DNA from: a virus
Direction: 5' to 3' (one strand)
IMG/VR virus record: IMGVR_UViG_3300037427_000300
Location: 1-40,745 of that record
Length of the DNA: 40,745 nt
The translations under genes and the position numbers were made by a program. Every line of letters begins with the position of its first letter. Position 1 is the first letter of the stretch. The notes beneath the pieces were generated by a model. It did not search any database. It was not told the DNA's origin and saw nothing but the letters and a program-made list of their open reading frames with translations. Positions 7,084 through 14,296 of this stretch are shown piece by piece.

Positions 7084-8999
7084 AAATAGCAGTAGTCGAC
7101 TTAGAAACTTATTGGGCAGTTGGTCACTCGCTTACTAAGATGTCCCCTATTGCATACTGTATGCACCCCGACACGGAGATAATCTCTTGCGCATTTAAAT
7201 TTGGCGAAGAGAAAACCGTCGTCGCGTTCGGGGAGCAGCATGTGCGGGACATCTGCGACAACGTCGATTGGTCTGACTATTGGGTAGTTGGGCATAATCT
7301 CTCTGGCTTTGATGCTATGATACTATCATGGCGACTTGGCATTAAGCCTAAACTATGGGGGTGTACCCTCGCAATGGCTAGACCTATCCACGCAAAAGAT
7401 GTGGGGCTATCATTGGCAAAACTTGTCGAGCATTACAAGTTAGGTACGAAAGATCAATCGGCGTTGGTTGCCACAAAAGGTAAACGGCTTGCGGACTTTA
7501 CTGACGACGAAGTTGCAGAGATGCGGCATTACAATATCGCCGACGTTGATCAGTGTCACGAGTTACTGAGACGACTCATCAGGCAGACACGCAAAGATGA
7601 AGTCAGATTGATCGATATGACAATACGTATGTTAATCGAGCCTCAATTTGATATTAACATGGATTTACTCATTAACACGTTAGCAGATGAGAGTGCTAGA
7701 AAGCAGGCACTTTTAATAGAGGCGTCCGAAGTAATGGGGGTACGAACTCCCGAAATGACAGACGAAGAAGCCTCACAAGAAAGCTTGACAGTGTTATCTT
7801 CAGCGAATAAATTTGCGGTGTTCTTGGAGACCTTGGGGGTCGACGTTCCTACTAAAGTCTCCCCGACTACTGGTAGGGAGATCCCTGCTCTTGCTAAGAC
7901 GGATGAAGATTTCCTTGCTCTCCAAGGACACCAGAACGCGCTCGTCGCTACAGCTGCTGCAGCGCGCCTCGACGCGAAGTCTACTATCCTACAAACACGT
8001 ATTCAGGCATTCATGGACGCGACTAACGCACATCCTGATAAAAAAGTACCAATACCACTCAAATACTATGGGGCAGATACAACTGGTCGGTGGTCGGGTT
8101 GGGGGTATAATCCACAGAATTTACCACGTGTTAACCCTTATGAACCGAAGCCGTCAGACGCGCTACGGTCGTCGTTGACTGCACCCCCGGGGTACAAGAT
8201 CGTCGTCGCTGACCTGAGCGGCATCGAGCTACGCGTCAACCATTTCTTATGGCAAGTACCTTCAAGCATGAAGATGTACCAAGATGATCCTGAGAAAGCT
8301 GATTTGTATAGAGATTTTGCAAGTAAGTTATATGAGATACCTCCAGATCAGGTATCAAAAACGCAAAGACAAGTGGGTAAGGTAGCCCACTTAGGACTAG
8401 GCTTTGGGGCAGGGCATGTCACATTCCAGAAAGTTGCCAAACTTATGGGTGGGGTGGACATTACTGAAGATGAAAGCCGTGACATAGTTGATAGGTGGAG
8501 ATATGAGTACAATGAAATTTGTACTGGTTGGCGTATATGCCACAAAGCACTACCTACAATCATACGAGGTGCAGAAGGCGCATCCGTTGATCCTTGGGGG
8601 TTTGTAACCCCCGTAGAAGGCGGTTTAAAGACGCCTAAAGGTATGATACGATACCCAGACTTACGTATAGAGTACGATGATGAAACAAACCAACAAGAAT
8701 TCTGGTACGGCAATGGTCGTAATCGTGCGAGAATTTACGCTGGGAAGATCGACGAGAACATCGTTCAGCATCTTGCCCGATGTGTAATTGCCGACAACGC
8801 ACTAACTGTACAACGTGATATGGGTTTAAATCCTGCACTTATGGTACATGATGAGCTCGTTTACGTCGTCGACGAGCATGCAGCCCAGGGAGTACTAGAC
8901 GACGTGCAAAAAATTATGCGAACCCCTCCTGATTGGTGGCCTGAGTTAGTCACGTGGAGTGAAGGGGATATTGCAGATAACTATGGTGATGCAAAATAG
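7080..8999 (+). CDS. Family A DNA polymerase with 3'-5' exonuclease
   Basis: A 639-residue replicative DNA polymerase of the PolA family. The 3'-5' proofreading domain shows Exo I (D7-L-E9), Exo II (GHNLSGFD, 71-78) and Exo III (Y151, D155). The polymerase domain shows TGRWSGWG...NLPR, motif A DLSGIELR (378-385), motif B beginning R430/K434 and ending GFGAG, and motif C HDE (590-592). There is no 5'-3' nuclease domain, as in T7-like and other phage Pol I enzymes. The ATG at 7080 overlaps the previous TGA; an in-frame TTG at 7053 lacks a ribosome site. It should work with the primase-helicase at 14297 and the SSB at 13455. Confidence 0.95.
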   Translation: MKIAVVDLETYWAVGHSLTKMSPIAYCMHPDTEIISCAFKFGEEKTVVAFGEQHVRDICDNVDWSDYWVVGHNLSGFDAMILSWRLGIKPKLWGCTLAMARPIHAKDVGLSLAKLVEHYKLGTKDQSALVATKGKRLADFTDDEVAEMRHYNIADVDQCHELLRRLIRQTRKDEVRLIDMTIRMLIEPQFDINMDLLINTLADESARKQALLIEASEVMGVRTPEMTDEEASQESLTVLSSANKFAVFLETLGVDVPTKVSPTTGREIPALAKTDEDFLALQGHQNALVATAAAARLDAKSTILQTRIQAFMDATNAHPDKKVPIPLKYYGADTTGRWSGWGYNPQNLPRVNPYEPKPSDALRSSLTAPPGYKIVVADLSGIELRVNHFLWQVPSSMKMYQDDPEKADLYRDFASKLYEIPPDQVSKTQRQVGKVAHLGLGFGAGHVTFQKVAKLMGGVDITEDESRDIVDRWRYEYNEICTGWRICHKALPTIIRGAEGASVDPWGFVTPVEGGLKTPKGMIRYPDLRIEYDDETNQQEFWYGNGRNRARIYAGKIDENIVQHLARCVIADNALTVQRDMGLNPALMVHDELVYVVDEHAAQGVLDDVQKIMRTPPDWWPELVTWSEGDIADNYGDAK

Positions 9000-9012
9000 G
9001 AGGTATAATGCC

Positions 9013-9186
9013 ATGAGTATGAAAGATATAGAAGAACAATTTAAACTAAAACCAATAGCAAGAGATAAATCAACTGTAGGTAAACGTCAGCAGAGTATAC
9101 GCGTCAAACAAGCGCGGGCAAGCAAAGACGGAAAGTACAAACTTATTAAAAAAGGCATCCTATCAAAGCATGGTAGTTTGTGGTAA
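9013..9186 (+). CDS. Small basic protein
   Basis: A 57-residue, strongly basic protein starting MSMKDIEEQFKLK. AGGAGG lies upstream, with an unusually long spacing of about nine bases. The middle is rich in Lys/Arg/Gln (GKRQQSIRVKQARASK), suggesting nucleic-acid contact. It is the last gene before a promoter-like intergenic gap. Function unknown. Confidence 0.5.
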   Translation: MSMKDIEEQFKLKPIARDKSTVGKRQQSIRVKQARASKDGKYKLIKKGILSKHGSLW

Positions 9187-9277
9187 TTTTAAAATAAACT
9201 TGCCAAAAACCTTGAAATATGTTTACATGTGTGCATATAGATGTACTCAAGTGTAAATACATTAACGAGGTAATACT
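9187..9277 (+). promoter_or_regulatory. Intergenic regulatory region with TGTTTACATGT and degenerate repeat
   Basis: This gap contains TGTTTACATGT (9220-9230), a half-site of the palindrome found at 12284-12305, and TGTAAATACATTAACG (9252-9267), a degenerate member of the same motif group (four of six arm pairs). Its last base is the first base of the GAGG ribosome site for the gene at 9278. A TTGCCA at 9200 might be a -35 element, but no good -10 follows at the right spacing. Confidence 0.45.
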
Positions 9278-9943
9278 GTGGAATTAACTAACCCTTGGAG
9301 CTATTCAGCCCTAACCGCGTATGAAACTTGCCCTAAGAGGTATCAACTTACAAGGGTGACTAAGCAAGTTATCGAATCTCAAACCGAAGCTACAAGGTGG
9401 GGGAACGAAGTACATAAAGCATTAGAGTTATTCGCCAAAGGTCAAAAGCCTTTACCCTCATCAATGGCAGAGTATGGTAGATATGTACGCAAAATACAAA
9501 AGCTTGAAGGCAAGCGCGTCGTAGAGGAGCGAGTAGCACTTACTAAAGATTTTAGGCAGACTACATGGATGGCTAAAGATGTATGGGTACGAGGTATAAT
9601 TGATATAGGGGTTATTGGTTCAGATACTGCGTATTTACTTGACTGGAAAACGGGAAAACACCGCCCCGATAACGACCAGTTGAAGTTATTCGCGGCTCTG
9701 GCATTTGCTATGTATCCGTGGGTGTCTAAAGTTGTAACGGGATTTGTGTGGTTAAAAGTCCATAAGTTCGACAAAGAAAAGTTCACTCGAGATCAGCTTA
9801 CAGATATATGGAACGAGTTCTTACCTCGTCTGTCTAGGCTTGCGCATTCTTACAACGACGATAAATGGCTACCTAAACCATCAGGGCTTTGTAAAAATTG
9901 GTGTCCAGTAGGTCGCTCTTTATGTGAATTTTGTGGGGTATAG
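9278..9943 (+). CDS. PD-(D/E)XK nuclease, Cas4/RecB-like, with cysteine cluster
   Basis: A 221-residue nuclease of the PD-(D/E)XK superfamily. Catalytic signature: H46 in GNEVHKALE, D109 in GIIDIG, D122-x-K124 in LLDWKTG, and Q134 in DQLKLFA. One cysteine lies near the N-terminus (C18, ETCPKRY) and four near the C-terminus (C205, C209, C216, C219). This is the arrangement seen in Cas4 and AddB nucleases that bind a 4Fe-4S cluster. Such phage enzymes process DNA ends during recombination or replication. The start is a GTG behind GAGG. It sits directly before a VRR-NUC nuclease and near an SNF2-type helicase. Confidence 0.88.
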   Translation: MELTNPWSYSALTAYETCPKRYQLTRVTKQVIESQTEATRWGNEVHKALELFAKGQKPLPSSMAEYGRYVRKIQKLEGKRVVEERVALTKDFRQTTWMAKDVWVRGIIDIGVIGSDTAYLLDWKTGKHRPDNDQLKLFAALAFAMYPWVSKVVTGFVWLKVHKFDKEKFTRDQLTDIWNEFLPRLSRLAHSYNDDKWLPKPSGLCKNWCPVGRSLCEFCGV

Positions 9944-9945
9944 TT

Positions 9946-10251
9946 ATGGCAACAACTCCTGAAGGAAAAGTTAAAAAGAAAGTTAAAGAGTATCTCAAGT
10001 CTATAGGTGCGTGGTATTACATGCCAGTATCTAATGGTATGGGCAGATCAGGGTGTCCTGATATACTTGTGTGTTTTAATGGTCAATTTATGGCGTTTGA
10101 GACGAAAGCCCCCGGCAAGATCAACAACGTCACACCAAACCAACAACGCGAGATTGACGAGATTATACGTGCTAATGGACTAGCATATGTGGTAGACTCA
10201 GTAGATCAAGTTAAATCAATTATTAATGGAGTAACACATGAAATGTATTAG
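9946..10251 (+). CDS. VRR-NUC domain nuclease
   Basis: A 101-residue single-domain VRR-NUC nuclease. The core is visible as GCPDILVCFNGQFMAFETKA: PD at 38-39, E52-x-K54, then Q66 in NQQREI. Stand-alone phage members of this family act as Holliday-junction or structure-specific nucleases. The ATG at 9946 was chosen because it begins the family-like MATTPEGKVKKKVKEYL; a start upstream would lie within the previous gene. It overlaps the zinc-ribbon gene that follows. Confidence 0.9.
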   Translation: MATTPEGKVKKKVKEYLKSIGAWYYMPVSNGMGRSGCPDILVCFNGQFMAFETKAPGKINNVTPNQQREIDEIIRANGLAYVVDSVDQVKSIINGVTHEMY

Positions 10252-10423
10252 ATGCGGTTGTGAAGGACACACTATTTTTGTTCATGGACACGAACAATGT
10301 TCACACTGCCATTCTGTAATTGAGGATTGTTGTCAAGGAATCACGGTTCAAGAGACCTCTAAAGATAACTACTACGTTACAAGACAAACATGTAAGTACG
10401 ATGTAAATCGAGGTGCCAAATGA
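10238..10423 (+). CDS. Small zinc-ribbon-like protein
   Basis: A 61-residue cysteine/histidine-rich protein. CIRCGC (3-8) and CSHC (21-24) form two CxxC knuckles about 14 residues apart, with extra His, the double Cys of EDCCQ and a late Cys (QTCKY). This is a zinc-ribbon or rubredoxin-like knuckle layout. It lies between VRR-NUC and HNH genes, overlapping both, so a DNA-processing accessory role is plausible. Start behind TGGAG. Confidence 0.65.
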   Translation: MKCIRCGCEGHTIFVHGHEQCSHCHSVIEDCCQGITVQETSKDNYYVTRQTCKYDVNRGAK

Positions 10424-10689
10424 CTAAATCATCTAAAACAGAACTTGCTACTAAAGCTAAATATAATAAAAGACCAAGCGTTCAGAAGAAACGCGTCGTC
10501 AACAACAAAGCGCGGCGGCAAGCACTACGCGACGGACGAGCTACTAAAGGGGATGGTACGCACGTTCACCATAAAGTACCACTCGACAAGGGGGGAAGTA
10601 CTGCAAAATCAAATACAAAAATTGTAAAAGCAAAGGTAAATAAAGGTTGGCGTAAGACCCACCCATCTATGTACACCAAGAAAGGTTAA
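10420..10689 (+). CDS. HNH-like protein
   Basis: An 89-residue basic protein with a KGDGTHVHHKVPLDKGG block (44-59) followed by N65. This is the HNH-type motif of small phage proteins (basic N-terminus, KGDG...VHH...GG..N). The final catalytic His/Asn of a full HNH site is not obvious, so it may be a divergent or inactive member. It has ATGA overlap with the zinc-ribbon gene and lies just upstream of the helicase, forming a nuclease/helicase cassette. Confidence 0.75.
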   Translation: MTKSSKTELATKAKYNKRPSVQKKRVVNNKARRQALRDGRATKGDGTHVHHKVPLDKGGSTAKSNTKIVKAKVNKGWRKTHPSMYTKKG

Positions 10690-10691
10690 AA

Positions 10692-12263
10692 ATGTTAGTA
10701 TGGCAGGATAAGCAGGCGTTAATACTAAAGACTAAAAACCCAGAAAAAATTCTAAATATCGTACCAAGTGCTAGACAAATTAGTGTCAAAGGCAAGTCTC
10801 TTATCGCTGTTCCACATAAAACACGTGAGACAGTTGCATTACGCAATTTGGGGTTTAACGCCCCTGCCCCGATACGCACCTATTATAACTGGTCTGGGCA
10901 GTATACTCCTTTCCAAGCGCAGAAGGAAGCGGCGGCATTTCTATCGACGCAGAAACGTGCATTTAATTTAAGTGAACTTGGTACTGGTAAATCATTAGCG
11001 TCATTATGGGCGTATGATTACCTAAAGAGTGTAGGACAACTGCATAAAGCGTTAGTTATTTCTCCGTTGTCGACGCTCGAACGTACCTGGGCTGACGAAC
11101 TGTTCAACCATTTTCCGCATTTAACATTTGGGGTGTTGCACGGCACTCGACAGAAGCGACTACAATTATTAGAACAAGACTATGATGTGTATATTATTAA
11201 CCACGATGGCGTAAATATAATTGAGCCACATATCAAAAATAGAAAAGATATAGACTTAGTCATCGTCGACGAAGTAGCTCAGTGTGCTCGCAACGCAGGC
11301 ACGACAAAGTGGAAAGCCATTAATACTGTAGTCAATCGTCACGCAGAGCCTCGTGCGTGCTGGGCTATGACGGGAACGCCGACACCAAATGCGCCAACAG
11401 ATGCATGGGCGCAGTGTAGGTTAGTGTCTCCACAGAATGTACCACCCTATTTTGGTCGGTTTAAAGCCCAAGTTATGAAACAGTTAACACAGTTTCAGTG
11501 GATACCAAAACCTGAAGCAACTGACATCGTTCGCAACGTCATGCAGCCTGCAGTACGGTTTACACGCGACGAATGTTTAGACCTTCCACCAGTTATGTTT
11601 GAAACACGTACTGTTAAGTTAACTAACGAACAGAATAAAGCCTACAAAGATATGGTTACTAAGTTACGCACCCAAGCAGAAGAAGGAGAAATAACTGCCG
11701 TTAACGAAGCAGTTAAGATGGGTAAGCTAGTACAAATAGCTTGTGGCGTCGTTTACGCCAATGACGGCACTGAAGTGGCACTACCGACTGCACCACGTAT
11801 CGAAGAAACCAAATCTATAATTGAATCTGCCGAAGGTAAGGTTATCGTCTTTGTACCTTACGTGTCCTCAGTCCACATGTTAGCGACGGAACTAAGTAAA
11901 GATTTTACTATTGAGGTAATTCATGGAGGGGTAAAAAAAGCTGAACGTGATCGTATATTTAAAGCGTTTCAATCTGCAAATGATCCTAAAGTTTTAGTCG
12001 CTCAACCTGCGGCTATGTCTCACGGACTTACATTAACTGCCGCGAGTACCATAATATGGTATAGTTGTGTAACAAGTAACGAAGTATTTGAGCAAGCCAA
12101 TGGTCGTATTAATCGGCCGGGGCAAAAAATGAACAACTTTATTATCATGTTAGAGGGTTCACCAGTTGAACACCGCATCTACAGCCGCCTGCAAAAGAAG
12201 CAACGACTGCAAGGTGCATTATTGGATGAAGTAAAAGCACATCGTGAACGTCTAATAGCTTGA
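10692..12263 (+). CDS. SNF2-type SF2 helicase/translocase
   Basis: A 523-residue two-lobed SF2 helicase of SNF2 style. Motif Q/I: FNLSELGTGKS (91-101). Motif II: IVDEVAQ, with DEVA (193-196) in place of DEAH. Motif III: MTGTP (226-230). Motif VI: QANGRINRPGQ (468-478), with asparagine where the QxxxR arginine finger series is usual but R472 and R475 present. Phage members are found beside VRR-NUC and HNH genes, as here, and are thought to act in recombination or DNA repair. About 90 N-terminal residues precede the helicase core. Confidence 0.9.
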   Translation: MLVWQDKQALILKTKNPEKILNIVPSARQISVKGKSLIAVPHKTRETVALRNLGFNAPAPIRTYYNWSGQYTPFQAQKEAAAFLSTQKRAFNLSELGTGKSLASLWAYDYLKSVGQLHKALVISPLSTLERTWADELFNHFPHLTFGVLHGTRQKRLQLLEQDYDVYIINHDGVNIIEPHIKNRKDIDLVIVDEVAQCARNAGTTKWKAINTVVNRHAEPRACWAMTGTPTPNAPTDAWAQCRLVSPQNVPPYFGRFKAQVMKQLTQFQWIPKPEATDIVRNVMQPAVRFTRDECLDLPPVMFETRTVKLTNEQNKAYKDMVTKLRTQAEEGEITAVNEAVKMGKLVQIACGVVYANDGTEVALPTAPRIEETKSIIESAEGKVIVFVPYVSSVHMLATELSKDFTIEVIHGGVKKAERDRIFKAFQSANDPKVLVAQPAAMSHGLTLTAASTIIWYSCVTSNEVFEQANGRINRPGQKMNNFIIMLEGSPVEHRIYSRLQKKQRLQGALLDEVKAHRERLIA

Positions 12264-12283
12264 CCAATAGCTAAAATACGTTT

Positions 12284-12305
12284 ATGTGTTAACATGTAAA
12301 CACAT
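12284..12305. promoter_or_regulatory. 22-bp near-palindromic operator-like site
   Basis: Ten of eleven base pairs are symmetric around the centre of AACATG; the core is TGTTAA-CATG-TAAACA. It lies 22 bases upstream of the AlpA-like gene start and just downstream of TTGACC (12260-12265). This is a position expected for autoregulation, though no clean -10 is seen. The core matches the perfect palindrome at 36542-36557 in 15 of 16 positions. Confidence 0.6.
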
Positions 12306-12327
12306 ATCATTTAAAATAGGTGAACTT

Positions 12328-12546
12328 ATGATTCTCTTAGACACAACACAGCTATCAGAAAAACTAGGGCTTTCAAAAGGAGCTTTGCACCAACTACGAA
12401 GACGAGAGGCTAGTTTCCCACCTCCCATCAAGGTCTCTCAGAAAATTCTACGATGGGATGAAAACGACATCAATAAATGGTTAACCACAAAAAAGAAGGA
12501 GAGTAAAAATGCAGGCGAAGGAGAAGTTGAAGGTGCCAGATCTTGA
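12328..12546 (+). CDS. AlpA/excisionase-like HTH protein
   Basis: A 72-residue DNA-binding protein of the AlpA/MerR-like HTH group: DTTQLSEKLGLSKGALHQLRRR (5-26) is the helix-turn-helix, followed by FPPPIKVSQKILRWDENDINKWL, the typical wing and exit helix. Such proteins are small transcription regulators or Xis-like accessory factors. I chose the ATG behind AGGTGA; an upstream GTG lies within the palindromic site. The adjacent palindrome suggests it controls its own operon. It overlaps the next gene by 38 bases. Confidence 0.8.
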   Translation: MILLDTTQLSEKLGLSKGALHQLRRREASFPPPIKVSQKILRWDENDINKWLTTKKKESKNAGEGEVEGARS

Positions 12547-12925
12547 CGACGCGTCGCTATTAAAGATCTTTATAGGATTACGCGACAGACGTGCACAAAG
12601 AAAAGCATCATACGAGGCTGATGACGCAACTGATAGGGAGAAACAGAATGGTATTGAGGTAGAGTTTCTCCGTCGATTTAACGAACGGGGTATAGACAAT
12701 GTATCCTCACGTGAACACGGTACTGCGTATAGGTCTACAAGATCGTCAGTAACAGTAGATGATTGGGAGATTTTTCTTGGTCATGTTGTTAAGAACGAAG
12801 CATGGGAACTACTTGAGCATCGAGCAAATAAAAAGTCTGCCCAAGAATACGCTGAAGTACACGGCGAAATAGTTCCTGGGACTAAATACAGCGAAACTCA
12901 AGTTGTTAACTTTAGGCGTAAATGA
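12509..12925 (+). CDS. Conserved phage protein of unknown function
   Basis: A 138-residue protein with a helical, charged N-terminus (LLKIFIGLRDRRAQRKASYEA) and then a compact C-terminal part (YRSTRSSVTVDDWEIFLGHV...EHRANKKSAQEYAE...PGTKYSETQVVNFRRK). This order is familiar from a conserved phage protein commonly encoded just upstream of an SSB gene, as here. The role is unknown. GGAG gives the start, and the gene is coupled (ATGA) to the next. Confidence 0.7.
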   Translation: MQAKEKLKVPDLDDASLLKIFIGLRDRRAQRKASYEADDATDREKQNGIEVEFLRRFNERGIDNVSSREHGTAYRSTRSSVTVDDWEIFLGHVVKNEAWELLEHRANKKSAQEYAEVHGEIVPGTKYSETQVVNFRRK

Positions 12926-13434
12926 TGTTTGACCCTGCGGAACTCCCCATTGAAGCAATTATAGTAAAGGCTTTCGATAACATGAGAACCTATTACTCAG
13001 ATAATGAAAAGATTATCTGTGCTTCAGCTGATGGTAACACACCATCAGAAAAGAGTTTTGCTCCACAATCAAAACAATGCGCCGCGTGCCCTCAAAATTC
13101 ATGGGGGTCAAGAATTACACCTAACGGAAAACGTGCAAAGGCTTGTACCGAATATGCTACTCTTAGGATATTAGTACTCGATGATCCGCACTATACTCTG
13201 TTACGTGTACCATCGACTTCTCTACGTTCGTTTCGTGATTATGAGAAGTCACTTTCGAGCAGAGGTTACGGTCTTCAAGGTGTTGTAACGTATATAAGTA
13301 TACAACCCAAAGATAACTTTGACCTAATTACATTTAAGGTTGTTCGTTTTTTACGAGACGACGAACTTAAATCAATAAATCTATCTGCACACGCTCGACC
13401 GATATTCGAGAAAACAGATGGGTACGTTCATTAA
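12922..13434 (+). CDS. Conserved phage protein with zinc-knuckle-like cysteines
   Basis: A 170-residue protein with cysteines spaced CAACPQN...WGS...GKRAKAC (residues about 51-74), a pattern seen in a conserved phage protein that accompanies SSB and primase genes. The rest is probably alpha/beta, with a histidine near the end. Function is unknown; zinc binding and a replication or recombination role are inferred from cysteines and neighbours. It starts with two consecutive ATGs overlapping the previous TGA. Confidence 0.65.
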   Translation: MMFDPAELPIEAIIVKAFDNMRTYYSDNEKIICASADGNTPSEKSFAPQSKQCAACPQNSWGSRITPNGKRAKACTEYATLRILVLDDPHYTLLRVPSTSLRSFRDYEKSLSSRGYGLQGVVTYISIQPKDNFDLITFKVVRFLRDDELKSINLSAHARPIFEKTDGYVH

Positions 13435-13454
13435 AACTTAAAAAGGAGACTACT

Positions 13455-14222
13455 ATGGTTGATAAACCTGCCAATATAATTGTCACTGGAGCTACTGCGC
13501 TCTACCCTAGACTAAATCAAACTTATAAGTTTGTTAAAAACGGAGATAGGCAAGAGCGTGTTGCCTGCCCCCCTACCGACGATGGTGCGGAATACACCTT
13601 AAACCTTGTTCTTACTAAAGCACAAGCTGTGCCTCTCTATAAGGCTATGAAAACAGCTTACACTAAAGGTAAGAAAGACAACTGGCCTGAATTTCCTTCT
13701 GCGGAAGAAACTTTTGAAGTCAACGATAACGGTGAATATATCGCCCGAACTAAGCTTAAAGGGGCGTTTAACAATGAGCCTACATCTATTGCTCAGTTTG
13801 ATGCGAGTAACAACGAGTTACCGAAGGACTTCATGTTAACAACGGGTTCTAAGATAAATGTTTTAGTTACTTTTGTTGTGTACGATCCTTCTCGTTTAGA
13901 TGGTTCAGGTGTGTCGCTTAGATTACGCCAAGTGCAAGTTATCGAGTTAGCAGAATTGAAAAAGAGATCTGCTTTTGACGCCGTTGAAGGTGGGTTTAAT
14001 TCTCAGTCTGATGGATTCGCAACTGGTTTCGAAGCGCCTGCTGACGACGCCGCGAAAGCGCCTGAAGGCCCAGGTTTTGACGGCAACTACGAAGAGGATG
14101 CCCCAGAAGGAAAAAAGTCTAAGCCAGCGGATAAGGCAAAACCGAAAGCGGATACAAAAAATGTTGAAGACTTTAATGACATCGATGATGCATTGGACAA
14201 TTTGGACTTTGACGACGCTTAA
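13455..14222 (+). CDS. Single-stranded DNA-binding protein (gp2.5-like)
   Basis: A 255-residue protein with a beta-rich OB-fold-like body (about 1-165) that closes with GVSLRLRQVQVIEL, a recurring element of gp2.5-like phage SSBs. A long disordered Ala/Pro/Lys/Asp linker follows, ending in an acidic tail (DALDNLDFDDA). The acidic C-terminal tip is the protein-docking element in T7 gp2.5 and bacterial SSB. The role would be coating ssDNA and recruiting the polymerase and helicase of the same arm. The start follows AAGGAG. Confidence 0.8.
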   Translation: MVDKPANIIVTGATALYPRLNQTYKFVKNGDRQERVACPPTDDGAEYTLNLVLTKAQAVPLYKAMKTAYTKGKKDNWPEFPSAEETFEVNDNGEYIARTKLKGAFNNEPTSIAQFDASNNELPKDFMLTTGSKINVLVTFVVYDPSRLDGSGVSLRLRQVQVIELAELKKRSAFDAVEGGFNSQSDGFATGFEAPADDAAKAPEGPGFDGNYEEDAPEGKKSKPADKAKPKADTKNVEDFNDIDDALDNLDFDDA

Positions 14223-14236
14223 TCACTCGCAAGATA

Positions 14237-14261
14237 GGTAGCCGGAGCAACTTCGGCTACC
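14237..14261 (+). terminator. Hairpin after the SSB gene (weak terminator)
   Basis: A ten-pair stem (GGTAGCCGGA against TTCGGCTACC, one G-T pair) closes a five-base loop just after the SSB stop codon. There is no T-tract, so it is more likely a partial terminator or mRNA-stabilising hairpin than a full stop. Downstream, GGAGG at 14286-14290 serves the primase gene. Confidence 0.5.
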
Positions 14262-14296
14262 GCACTATTAACACATAACACATATGGAGGTGTATT

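Noticed and set aside
7813-8178. Arg/Ser/Leu-rich open frame inside the polymerase gene
   Set aside because: Shadow of the polymerase frame with no start signal.
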